From NCBI RefSeq assembly GCF_900109575.1, contig NZ_FOAF01000001.1, positions 963,662-1,027,661 on the forward strand: 64,000 bases of DNA, in the 5' to 3' direction. Both the position numbers and the translations under genes were made by a program. This document shows positions 17,522-27,600 of this stretch, piece after piece (the first letter of the stretch is position 1; the number at the start of each line of letters is the position of its first letter). This DNA comes from Olivibacter domesticus (lineage in GTDB: Bacteria > Bacteroidota > Bacteroidia > Sphingobacteriales > Sphingobacteriaceae). The notes below the pieces were generated by a model, which was not told the origin of the DNA, searched no databases, and saw only the letters and a program-made list of their open reading frames with translations.

Positions 17522-17592
17522 TTACATAACGGTATATAACAATATCCCAACCAACTAATTTATATCGTTTTACATCATTAATTATTAGCACC

Positions 17593-20500
17593 ATGAAGAG
17601 TACAAAGTTGATTGGTATCACCCCTTTCGAGATTCCTGATCTTGTTTTACTTAATGCGTTAAGCAAAACAGGAATTTTCCCAGTTCTACATATGGGAAAT
17701 GATTCAGATCAAAAAGAGCATTTATTTAAAGAAATAAGTAACTACCCTCCGAAATCAATAGGCATTTGTTTTGGACAAACCGATATATCAGATCCGCTGT
17801 TACCCGAAGCAGTCGGCTTAGTCATCATTCCTTTTGGAAATACAATCAATGTCAATTCAAATGTAACAGAAGTTATTTATCAAGTACACACATATGATGA
17901 GGCGCTGGCAGCAAAAGAATCGGGAGCTAAAACCGTTATCATAAAGGGTAACGAGGCTGGCGGTAAAATTGGAAATGATTCTACATTTATCTTGTTCCAG
18001 CGAGTTATCCAAAATGCAACTTTAAGAGAAATGGATATTTGGGTTCAAGGAGGTGTGGGAATTCACTCCGCCGCCGCGCTGATTGCTCTTGGAGCCGAAG
18101 GATTGGTCTTAGATAACCAATTTGCTTTGTTTCCGGAATGCAGTGCTCCTAATCCACTAAAAAATATTATTGAAAAACTAAACGGTAACGAAACGAAAGC
18201 AATCGGCGGACACAGAGTCTTAGTTAGACCTAATTCACCCATTTTACCCGGAGAACCTACCTATGAGAATCTGCGCCCTTATTTAATGGGTAACTATAAT
18301 TTAGAAAACTCTTACCTCAGTGTTGGCCAAGACATTACATTATCAAAAGATTTAGTTAAGAAGTACAAAACGCTTGATCGTTTCTCATTTGGTCTATTAG
18401 AGGCTATTGCTGGTCATATAAAACAAGCGCAGTATGAAAATGTTATTCGCCCAGAAAATTCCTTAGCAAAAGAATTAAACATCAAATATCCAATTGCTCA
18501 AGGCCCTATGACGCGGGTTAGTGATGTACCAGCTTTCGCTAAGGCTGTATCAGATGCGGGCGCACTTCCTTTTATTGCACTGTCATTAATGACTGGGAAT
18601 AAAGCAAAAGAGTTAGTTCATACAACACACGCGTTGTTAGAAGGCAAAACGTGGGGGGTTGGAATTTTGGGTTTTGCTCCACAAGAATTGAGGGAGGAAC
18701 AAACACAATATATTATGGAAGTTAAACCGCCAGTAGTACTGATAGCTGGTGGAAGACCTTCGCAAGCTATTTCCTTCGAAAAAGCTGGCATAAAAACTTT
18801 TCTACATGTTCCTTCCTTATCGCTTTTGGATATATTCATTAAAGAAGGGGCTAAAAAATTTATTTTTGAAGGTAGAGAATGCGGAGGACATGTAGGTCCA
18901 TTGTCTTCATTGGTATTATGGGAGCAACAGATTGAGCGGATTTTACAAGAAGAGAACTTACCTGCCTTCGAAATGTTCTTTGCTGGTGGTATTCATGATA
19001 GCCTTTCCAGCGCATTCGTATCTATCATGACTGCACCATTAGCTACCGCTGGAGCTAAAATTGGGGTACTAATGGGTTCTGCCTATATCTATACCAAAGA
19101 GGCTATTGATTCGGGTGCTATTTTACCAGGTTTTCAAAAACAAGCGCTAGAACAAGCAGAAACTGTATTACTAGAAACTGCCCCAGGCCATGAAACGAGG
19201 TGCCTACATTCACCATTCACTTCTTTTTTTAAAGAAGAAAAATCAAGATTACAAAATAATGGTGTTGAAAAGCAAGAAATATGGAAATCTTTAGAACAGC
19301 TTAATGTGGGACGTTTACGTATTGCAAGTAAGGGTTTGGAAAGAAATCAAGATACGCTAGTAAATGTAAGCGAAAAAGATCAGTACCAGCACGGAATGTA
19401 CATGATAGGCCAGGTTGCTGCACTTAATAACGCTGTTCAAACGATGGATCAGCTTCACAAAGATGTTGCTTACAACAATTATAAACACATAACGAATGTA
19501 AATACCTCTACTTTGCAAGTAAAATCAGCTAAAGAGGCACTGGATATTGCCATCATTGGGATGGCATGCGTCTATCCAGATGCCCAAGATCTAGATGCAT
19601 TTTGGCACAATGTCCTTGCCTCAAAAAATTGCATAACAGAGGTCCCAGATGAGAGATGGAATAAAGAAATATATTATGATCCAAATGATAGTAATGGTAA
19701 GAAATCACCTTCTAAATGGGGTGGATTTATTCCTCAAATAGATTTTGATCCACTTGAATTTGGAATACCACCTCAATCGCTAGCAGCTATAGATCCTACG
19801 CAATTATTGAGCCTACTTACAGCAAAAAGGGCGCTGGAAGATGCAGGATATGCGTCTAATCAAGTAGATAAAGAAAATATATCGGTAATTATCGGTGCTG
19901 AAGGAGGAAATGATTTAGCGAATAACTATAGTTTTAGAGCTCTTTTTCCGCAAATGTTTGGGGAAATACCAAAAGAAGTAGATGATGCTCTTCCAAAATT
20001 AACGGAAGATTCCTTTCCGGGCGTATTGGCAAATGTGATAGCTGGTCGTATTACGAATCGATTGGATTTAGGTGGTCGCAATTATACGGTAGATGCCGCC
20101 TGTGCCTCCTCCCTAGCAGCTGTTGATTTAGCATGTCAGGAGTTAATCCTTAAAAAATCGGACATGGTAATTGCAGGAGCGGCTGACCTTCATAATGGTA
20201 TCAATGATTACCTGATGTTTGCAAGTACGCATGCGCTATCTAAAAAAGGTAGGTGTGCAACATTCGATGCAGAGGCCGATGGTATTGCCCTCGGTGAAGG
20301 TGTAGCAATGATCGTCCTCAAAAGACTGGAGGATGCACAAAAAGATAATGACAAAATATATGCTGTCATAAAAGGAGTCGGTGGCTCTAGTGATGGAAAA
20401 AGCTTGGGACTTACGGCGCCTAGATTATCAGGGCAAACAAAAGCTTTAGAAAGAGCATATGAACAAGCGGGCGTTTCTCCATCTGCTGTGGGTTTGATAG

Positions 20501-23500
20501 AAGCACACGGAACAGGAACTGTGGTAGGAGATCGTACGGAGTTAAGTGCTTTAACGCAGACAATGATTCAAAGTGGAGCAGTTAGAGGGCAGACACATCT
20601 AGGGTCAGTAAAAACACAAATAGGCCATACGAAATGTGCCGCAGGTATGGCCGGTCTAATTAAAAGTGCGCTGAGTGTGTACCATGGAATCAAACCACCA
20701 ACGATTAATTTAAGACAACCAAATGGCTATTATAAAGAAACAAACAGCCCTTTTGTATTTACTGATAAAGCCGGTTTATGGAATGAACAGGAGAGAATTG
20801 CTGGGGTAAGCGCTTTCGGATTTGGTGGAACTAATTTCCATGCACTTATTTCAAACGTCAAAGAAAAGAGTGATAATGTATTTTCTGCGACTAAACAATG
20901 GCCCGCCGAGCTCTTTGTGTTTAGAGGACATGATTTCTCTGAAGCATCCCTCCTACTTCAGCAGGTTAAAAAATTAATAGATTTAAATGATACAATAAAA
21001 TTAAGAGATATCGCTTTTTCTTTGACTACTTATAGTAAAGCTCCTATACAGTTTACTATATTAGCTGAGTCCATAGATGACCTTATCTTTAAAATGGATC
21101 TGGTACTTTCTGGTACCCATACAAAAGACACTTATCATACCCAACCAGTTACAGGAAAAACGGCCTTTTTATTTGCCGGACAAGGGAGTCAGCGCATCCA
21201 TATGGCTAGAGAGCTGATGGTCAACTTCCCTAAAATGCGGTCAATTCTCAAACTATATCCAGAATACGAAAATGTGCTTTTCCCTAATCAGACATTTGAC
21301 GAAGAAGCACTACAAAATCAAAAAACGGCAATAAAGGATACCCGGATGGCTCAACCATTATTGGGTATTGTTGATTTAGCAATTGCTAGATTTTTGGAAG
21401 ACCTTGGTATCATTCCTGACATGTTAGCTGGCCATAGTTATGGTGAATTACCCGCTTTAGCTTTTTCGGGTGTTTTTGATGATCAATATCTTGTACCAAT
21501 GAGTAAACAGCGAGCCGAGTCTATTCTATCTTCATTAGCTGAGGATAAAGGTATGATGGTTGCCGTTAATGGTAACAAACCCTTAATCGACGGCTTAACA
21601 GAAACTAGAGGAAATGTTTTTGCTGTAAATCACAATTCTCCTCAACAATGGGTGCTTGCAGGGACCTCAGCGGCCATGAATGACCTTATAAAAGAACTAA
21701 AAGATAAGAAAATATCTTACCGGCAATTGGAGGTTGCTTGTGCTTTCCATAGTCCTTTAATTGAAGGGGCTGCTCATAGTTACTATCAATCAATTGAATC
21801 AATACCATTTAATAAGCCAACTATAGCAGTTTGGTCAAACACCACAGCAGCGCTTTATCCCATAGACGGTCAAGCGATCAAAGAAACACTTGCAAATCAT
21901 ATCATTAAACCAGTACATTTTTCTGATGAAGTGGAAGCTATGTATAATGATGGCGCACGTGTATTCATAGAAGTAGGGCCAGGAAAAACGCTTATAGGAC
22001 TTGTAAAATCAATCTTAGGTAAGGATGAAGTGCTATTGCATACAGAAGAAAATGGAAAAGGTGGAATCTTACAGCTATTAACGATGATAGCACAGTATAT
22101 TGCTACAGGAAGATCAGTTAATTTAGAAGCATTATTTACCGATAGAGATGTTCGAACCATTGATTTTAATCATCCGGAAAAATATAAAAGAAGCGCATCT
22201 ACTTGGTTAGTAAATGGCCAAATGGCAATGCCTTTAAAAGGAAAATTACCTTCTTACAGCGTGCCGCCTGTTGTAAAACCCATACTTAACTTTAATCAAT
22301 TGAATGCGGTACAAGGTGGCGCTTCACAAGCCCCTTCTTCAATACCAGGAACGGCAGAACAAATGACGTTAGAATACTTATCAAGTATGAAGTTGTTGAT
22401 TCAGGCGCAGCGTGATGTATTACTTGCTTATCTGGGGCATAATATTTCTCCTATGGCCAACCCAAGTGATGTAACCCCATTACGCACTGAGGCAAAGAAA
22501 AGTACTCCTGTTGTAGAAGCGAAGACTTCAGAAATAATGCCAGAATCGCCAAACAACATTGTGATCGATTTGACAACCATTTTATTGGACGTAGTAAGTG
22601 ATAAGACCGGATATCCAAAAGAAATGTTAGGTATGGATTTAGACTTAGAGGCAGATTTGAGTATTGATTCAATTAAGCGACTGGAAATTATTGGAGAGTT
22701 ACGTGTGCAATTGAGTTCTGCTGAATTTAAGGGCAAAACGCAAGATGAAATGGTAGAGCAGTTGGCCTCCATCAAAACTCTAAATGGTTTGTTAAATTGG
22801 TTCAATGAAAACCTTGAAATACAGAAAGAACCTAAAATATCTCAAGAAACTACAGTAGTTAACGCACAACAAGCATTGTTGTCAGAACAAGATATTCGCG
22901 ACATCTTACTCGAAATTGTAAGTGAAAAAACTGGTTATCCTCAAGAAATGCTAGGTATGGACCTGGACTTAGAAGCTGATTTAAGTATTGACTCCATCAA
23001 ACGGATAGAAATAATTGGTGAACTTCGGAATAAGCTTGACAACGTGCTTCCTCTTAACGAAGAGGGGCATGCAAACATAGAACAACTCTCCTCTTTTAAA
23101 ACCTTACAGCATTTAGTTCAATGGATAGTTACTAATAGCGATAGCAAAGGTAGCACTTCTTCCCTAATGGCAATTGAAGCAATGGATGATATTGCCATTA
23201 ATGAGCATTTGAAGCGAATAAAATTTGAATTGGTAGATATCCACGCTGCATTACAGCATGATAACCCAACTTCATTTATGGGGCACAAGCTGGCTATTAC
23301 AAGAGACGGGAGCTTAGGAGAGGTAATAAAAAAAGCGCTGGAAAAAGAAGGAGCTATTGTTGATGTTATTAATCAGGAAGCAAATTTAGAGGCTTATGAT
23401 GGATTAATTATTTTAGATATGGTTGCATCTAATCATCGTCTGAGTATTATCGAAGCTGTCCAAATGGTAAAATCCTTAGATATGCAGCGGGTGAAATGGG

Positions 23501-24606
23501 TGTATGTGCTGTCAGACCATTCTGCTCATGTTGATAAAAATGATGATCCAAAATTTTTAAGAAGCTATCAAGGATATACGGGATTCATTAAAAGCTTGGA
23601 TAAAGAATATGAACATACAAAGTGTAGAACCGTTCATTTTATGAATGAATTAGATGAAATAAAAATTTCAGATTTATTACGCAAAGAAATGCTTTGCAAC
23701 GATGAGCCATCCGTTATTTATTATAAAAACGAGCAACGGCATACTATTCAAGAAGCCCATCATCCATTACTTACTGAAAATCAAGAAGCTTTAATGCTTG
23801 ACAAAGAAGCAGTAATCTTGGTATTGGGTGGTGCTCAAGGGATAACCTCTGCTCTCACCACGCATTTATCAAAAGAATATCCTTGTCATTATGTATTAGT
23901 TGGTAGGTCCGTTTATCCAGATGTAAAGGGCATACCACCAGATGTAAAAACCAAAGAAGATATTAGAAAGTTTCTCATTAGTCAAGCATACTCTAAATCG
24001 CCAGCTGAAATTGAACAAAAGACATCTCAACTTTACAAGGCAATGCAAATTGTTTCCACAATGGAAACCATTAAATCGCAAGGTGCACGGGTAAGTTATC
24101 ATACCGTCGATGTGAGAGATGAAGAAAAACTTATTCAACTTATACAAACATTATACGCTAAATATGGGCGAATAGATGGCGTCATTCATGGTGCAGGTAT
24201 TTTAGAAGACAAATTATTCCAAAATAAAACACCTGACTCTTTTGAACGCGTATTTTCTACAAAAGTTACGCCACTTCGCGTCTTAGCTGAACATTTAAAG
24301 GTTGATACCAAATTCATTGTCTTCTTTTCGAGTATCGCATCTGTTTACGGTAACCGCGGTCAAACTGACTATGCAGCGGCAAACAGTGTATTAGATCATT
24401 ATGCCGAAGTGTTAAGAAAAAAGATGAAAGGAAGGGTAACCGCTATCAATTGGGGGCCTTGGAAAGGTGCAGGTATGGTCTCTGCAAGTCTAGAAAAAGA
24501 ATATGAACGAAGAGGAATATCCTTAATTCCTTTAGAAAGTGGAAAAGAAACTTTTGCCAATGAAATTAAGTATGGGAACGAAAGCAGAGTTTTAATTATG
24601 GCTTAA
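17593..24606 (+). CDS. PUFA-synthase-like iterative lipid/polyketide synthase, ER-ER-KS-AT-ACP-ACP-KR
   Basis: This 2337-residue megasynthase opens with two nitropropane-dioxygenase-like domains (about 1-290, with KGNEAGGKIG at 118-127, and 294-560, with FEGRECGGHVG at 425-435). This is the flavin-dependent enoyl-reductase type found as PfaD in PUFA synthases. A ketosynthase follows (about 650-1110, Cys837 in DAACASS, His in EAHGTGT and GHTKCAAG), then an acyltransferase (about 1185-1490, Ser1282 in GHSYGE). Two ACPs carry LSIDSIKR with carrier serines 1693 and 1801, and a ketoreductase closes the chain (about 2070-2310, GGAQGIT, SSIASVYGNRGQTDYAAAN). All catalytic residues look intact. It heads an operon with the next two genes. 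PfaA-like KS and ACP motifs place it among secondary lipid synthases; the product is unknown. Confidence 0.93.
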   Translation: MKSTKLIGITPFEIPDLVLLNALSKTGIFPVLHMGNDSDQKEHLFKEISNYPPKSIGICFGQTDISDPLLPEAVGLVIIPFGNTINVNSNVTEVIYQVHTYDEALAAKESGAKTVIIKGNEAGGKIGNDSTFILFQRVIQNATLREMDIWVQGGVGIHSAAALIALGAEGLVLDNQFALFPECSAPNPLKNIIEKLNGNETKAIGGHRVLVRPNSPILPGEPTYENLRPYLMGNYNLENSYLSVGQDITLSKDLVKKYKTLDRFSFGLLEAIAGHIKQAQYENVIRPENSLAKELNIKYPIAQGPMTRVSDVPAFAKAVSDAGALPFIALSLMTGNKAKELVHTTHALLEGKTWGVGILGFAPQELREEQTQYIMEVKPPVVLIAGGRPSQAISFEKAGIKTFLHVPSLSLLDIFIKEGAKKFIFEGRECGGHVGPLSSLVLWEQQIERILQEENLPAFEMFFAGGIHDSLSSAFVSIMTAPLATAGAKIGVLMGSAYIYTKEAIDSGAILPGFQKQALEQAETVLLETAPGHETRCLHSPFTSFFKEEKSRLQNNGVEKQEIWKSLEQLNVGRLRIASKGLERNQDTLVNVSEKDQYQHGMYMIGQVAALNNAVQTMDQLHKDVAYNNYKHITNVNTSTLQVKSAKEALDIAIIGMACVYPDAQDLDAFWHNVLASKNCITEVPDERWNKEIYYDPNDSNGKKSPSKWGGFIPQIDFDPLEFGIPPQSLAAIDPTQLLSLLTAKRALEDAGYASNQVDKENISVIIGAEGGNDLANNYSFRALFPQMFGEIPKEVDDALPKLTEDSFPGVLANVIAGRITNRLDLGGRNYTVDAACASSLAAVDLACQELILKKSDMVIAGAADLHNGINDYLMFASTHALSKKGRCATFDAEADGIALGEGVAMIVLKRLEDAQKDNDKIYAVIKGVGGSSDGKSLGLTAPRLSGQTKALERAYEQAGVSPSAVGLIEAHGTGTVVGDRTELSALTQTMIQSGAVRGQTHLGSVKTQIGHTKCAAGMAGLIKSALSVYHGIKPPTINLRQPNGYYKETNSPFVFTDKAGLWNEQERIAGVSAFGFGGTNFHALISNVKEKSDNVFSATKQWPAELFVFRGHDFSEASLLLQQVKKLIDLNDTIKLRDIAFSLTTYSKAPIQFTILAESIDDLIFKMDLVLSGTHTKDTYHTQPVTGKTAFLFAGQGSQRIHMARELMVNFPKMRSILKLYPEYENVLFPNQTFDEEALQNQKTAIKDTRMAQPLLGIVDLAIARFLEDLGIIPDMLAGHSYGELPALAFSGVFDDQYLVPMSKQRAESILSSLAEDKGMMVAVNGNKPLIDGLTETRGNVFAVNHNSPQQWVLAGTSAAMNDLIKELKDKKISYRQLEVACAFHSPLIEGAAHSYYQSIESIPFNKPTIAVWSNTTAALYPIDGQAIKETLANHIIKPVHFSDEVEAMYNDGARVFIEVGPGKTLIGLVKSILGKDEVLLHTEENGKGGILQLLTMIAQYIATGRSVNLEALFTDRDVRTIDFNHPEKYKRSASTWLVNGQMAMPLKGKLPSYSVPPVVKPILNFNQLNAVQGGASQAPSSIPGTAEQMTLEYLSSMKLLIQAQRDVLLAYLGHNISPMANPSDVTPLRTEAKKSTPVVEAKTSEIMPESPNNIVIDLTTILLDVVSDKTGYPKEMLGMDLDLEADLSIDSIKRLEIIGELRVQLSSAEFKGKTQDEMVEQLASIKTLNGLLNWFNENLEIQKEPKISQETTVVNAQQALLSEQDIRDILLEIVSEKTGYPQEMLGMDLDLEADLSIDSIKRIEIIGELRNKLDNVLPLNEEGHANIEQLSSFKTLQHLVQWIVTNSDSKGSTSSLMAIEAMDDIAINEHLKRIKFELVDIHAALQHDNPTSFMGHKLAITRDGSLGEVIKKALEKEGAIVDVINQEANLEAYDGLIILDMVASNHRLSIIEAVQMVKSLDMQRVKWVYVLSDHSAHVDKNDDPKFLRSYQGYTGFIKSLDKEYEHTKCRTVHFMNELDEIKISDLLRKEMLCNDEPSVIYYKNEQRHTIQEAHHPLLTENQEALMLDKEAVILVLGGAQGITSALTTHLSKEYPCHYVLVGRSVYPDVKGIPPDVKTKEDIRKFLISQAYSKSPAEIEQKTSQLYKAMQIVSTMETIKSQGARVSYHTVDVRDEEKLIQLIQTLYAKYGRIDGVIHGAGILEDKLFQNKTPDSFERVFSTKVTPLRVLAEHLKVDTKFIVFFSSIASVYGNRGQTDYAAANSVLDHYAEVLRKKMKGRVTAINWGPWKGAGMVSASLEKEYERRGISLIPLESGKETFANEIKYGNESRVLIMA

Positions 24607-24624
24607 TTCAGAAAAGAACAGACA

Positions 24625-27600
24625 ATGACGAAGGACATAGCAATTATTGGAATGTCGGCCATATTTCCTGGAGCTCCAAATGTACAAACCTACTGGGAAA
24701 ACATACTTAATAAAATAGATGCTGTTAAAGAAGTACCGGCTAACAGGATTGATAGCCGGTATTTTGGGGCCCATATAGCTACCGTAGATAGATTTTATTG
24801 CGATAAAGGTGGCTTTATTGATGATTATGCGCGCTTTGATCCAGTTGCTTTTGGCATTTTGCCATTAGCAGTTGAAGGTATGGAACCGGATCAATTGCTT
24901 ACTTTACAGTTAGCCCATCAAGCTTTGGAAGATGCAGGTGTTTGGAATAAAAGATATTCGCTTGATAATACTTCTATTATTATAGGAAAAGGCAATTATG
25001 TTGGTCCAGGAGCGACAAGAGCTGTGGAGGTTGTGCACGTATCTGAGCAAATGATAGAGGTGTTAAGAAATCTTATGCCTCACCTGAGTGAGGAAGAACT
25101 TGACAAGGTAAAAAAAGAGTTTCAATCGAAAAAGGGGCGCTTTACTCCAGACACAGCGATGGGGCTGATACCCAATTTAGTCGCATCATTGGTAGCTAAC
25201 CGCCTGAATCTAGGTGGTGCAGCATATACTGTTGATGCCGCTTGTGCCAGCTCATTGTTAGCAATAGACCATGCGGTAAATGAATTGATCTCTGGTCGTG
25301 CGGACATGGCGATAGCTGGTGGTGTACACGTAGCTCAAAATGCAACCTTTTGGAGTATCTTCAATCAGTTAGGAGCGCTATCCAAAAAACAACAAAGCAG
25401 ACCATTTGATGAGGAGGCTGATGGGTTAATCATTGGAGAGGGTTGCGGATTTGTGGTGCTAAAGACGCTGGAAAAAGCGCAGCAAGATCTCGACAGAATT
25501 TATTGTGTTATTAAGGGAGTAGGTATAAGCAGCGATGGTTCGGGTACAAGTGTCATGAGCCCATCAGTTAAAGGACAAGCTAAAGCAATTGAACAAGCAT
25601 TAAGAAATGCTGAAATATCACCAAATGACGTGGGCTATATTGAAGCACATGGAACAGCCACACCGCTAGGTGACCGTACAGAATTAGAGACTTTAAAACA
25701 AGTCTTTGGAACATATCAGAGTGGGTTAAAAGCAAAAATAGGTAGTGTAAAATCAATGATAGGCCATACTATGCCTGCAGCGGGTGTTGCAGGTGTAATT
25801 AAAACGGCTCTTGCTCTTTACCATGATATATTACCTCCTACACTACATTGCGACTCACCCATCGAAACAATGATGAGTACGCGCTTCGAGCCCTCTCTTA
25901 AACCAATTGCATGGTCGGAAAGCGGATTACCCCTCGTGGCAGGTGTAAATGCGTTTGGCTTTGGAGGAATTAATGCACATATTGTGCTAAAGGCTTATCC
26001 ACAGCAAACAAAAATTGCATCCAAGCCAGCAACAACTTCCGTACTACCTGAAGAAAAACTCCTTTTATTAGCACGCACTAACGTAGAAGAATTGGTAGCA
26101 GCTTTGAAAGTACAGGATACTACACTAGGTGAAGGAAGCCACAGGATTGCTATTTTTAACCCTACAGAAGATAGGATAAAAAAGGCAATAAATATTGTAA
26201 AAAAAGGCAAACCATGGCGTAATCGCCAAGATATTTGGTTTAGCAATGAGCCACTCTTGAGTGATAATGGAAAGATCGCATTTCTATTTCCTGGCCTTGA
26301 TGGATTATCATCAGGTGAGACAGACAGTATTGTTCACTATTTTGGAATTGAAAAGGAATTTTTGCTAGACAACTCGATGGAGGAGGCAAACGTACTAGGC
26401 TCTGCTTTAAGTCAGCTACATAATAGTAGAGTAATAGATTTGGCGTTAAAAAAATTGGGAGTATTACCTGATTTAAATGCGGGACATAGTATGGGTGAAT
26501 GGCTCGCGGGTATGTCGGCGGGGCTCGTAACCACAGAATCAGTCAAAACACTAGTCGAAAATTTAGATCCTCGATCTTTTGAAATATCTGACGCACAATT
26601 TATTGCAGTGGGTTGTAGTTATGAACGAATCAGTAACCTGCTAAGCGTGATACCGAATCTCTACCTAGCCAATGATAACTGTCCTCAACAAGTTATTTTA
26701 TGCGGGAGTCATGTAGCAATACAAGAGCTTACGCATCAGCTTAAACAAGACCAAATCTTTCATCAGGTCCTTCCATTTCAATCAGGGTTCCACACACCAT
26801 TTATTAAGGATAAGGTTCCACAGTTACTTTTGGGAATAAATGAAATTGAATTTTTAAAAAATAAAGTACCAATATGGTCTGCTACCACTTTATCTCCTTA
26901 TCCAACAAATGTGGACGAAATCCGTGCACTCACCGTTGAGCACCTAATACAGCCTGTTAGATTTAGAGAACTTATTGAAAAGTTACACCAGGAGGAAGAC
27001 GTTAAAATTTTCTTGCAGATTGGATCAGGAGGAGTGACTGGTTTTGTAGACGATATTTTAAAAGGTAAAGCATATAATGCATTTGCGGCTAATTCTCCTC
27101 ATAGAAATGGTTTGGCGCAATTAAAAAGGGTGCTTGCTTTATTGTATGTTGAAGGCAAAGAAGTAGATCTGGATTTCTTAGGAGTATCTAAAAAGCAAAA
27201 ACTGGACTCCAGTATACAGCTCCAATTGGGTTCTTCACTCGTAACCGATTGGAAATTTTCACTCCCCCTTTTAGCACATCAACCTGAAAAGAAACAGAAC
27301 AGAAGTAGTTTACTGTCTGCTGAACAGGTGAAAAATCCTTTGGCGAAAGCGGTAGTTGAAAATATGGAAGAAGCCATTGGAATGTATTCAGAGCTTATCA
27401 CTATTTTAGAAGAGAGCGCTGTTCAATCAGGTAATTCTATACATAAAGAATATCGAGACACGCAGAAAGAGACGGTTATAATATCGTCTGAACCGCAAGT
27501 AATGTACGCCCCACTCTCTGTTTCTCTAGCAACACACCCCTACTTAATAGATCACGCATTAGTAAAACAAAAGAAAGGATGGCATTGCCCCGAGGATATG

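Noticed and set aside
17558-17574. A 16-base sequence (TAATTTATATCGTTTT) shared by the region upstream of the megasynthase and a site near 54650
   Set aside because: AT-rich 16-mers are expected to recur by chance in 64 kb; the contexts differ and no symmetry or promoter fit supports a shared operator.
22428-22805. A 125-codon minus-strand frame in the ACP region of the megasynthase
   Set aside because: Antisense to ACP and linker sequence whose coding function is clear; a shadow frame.
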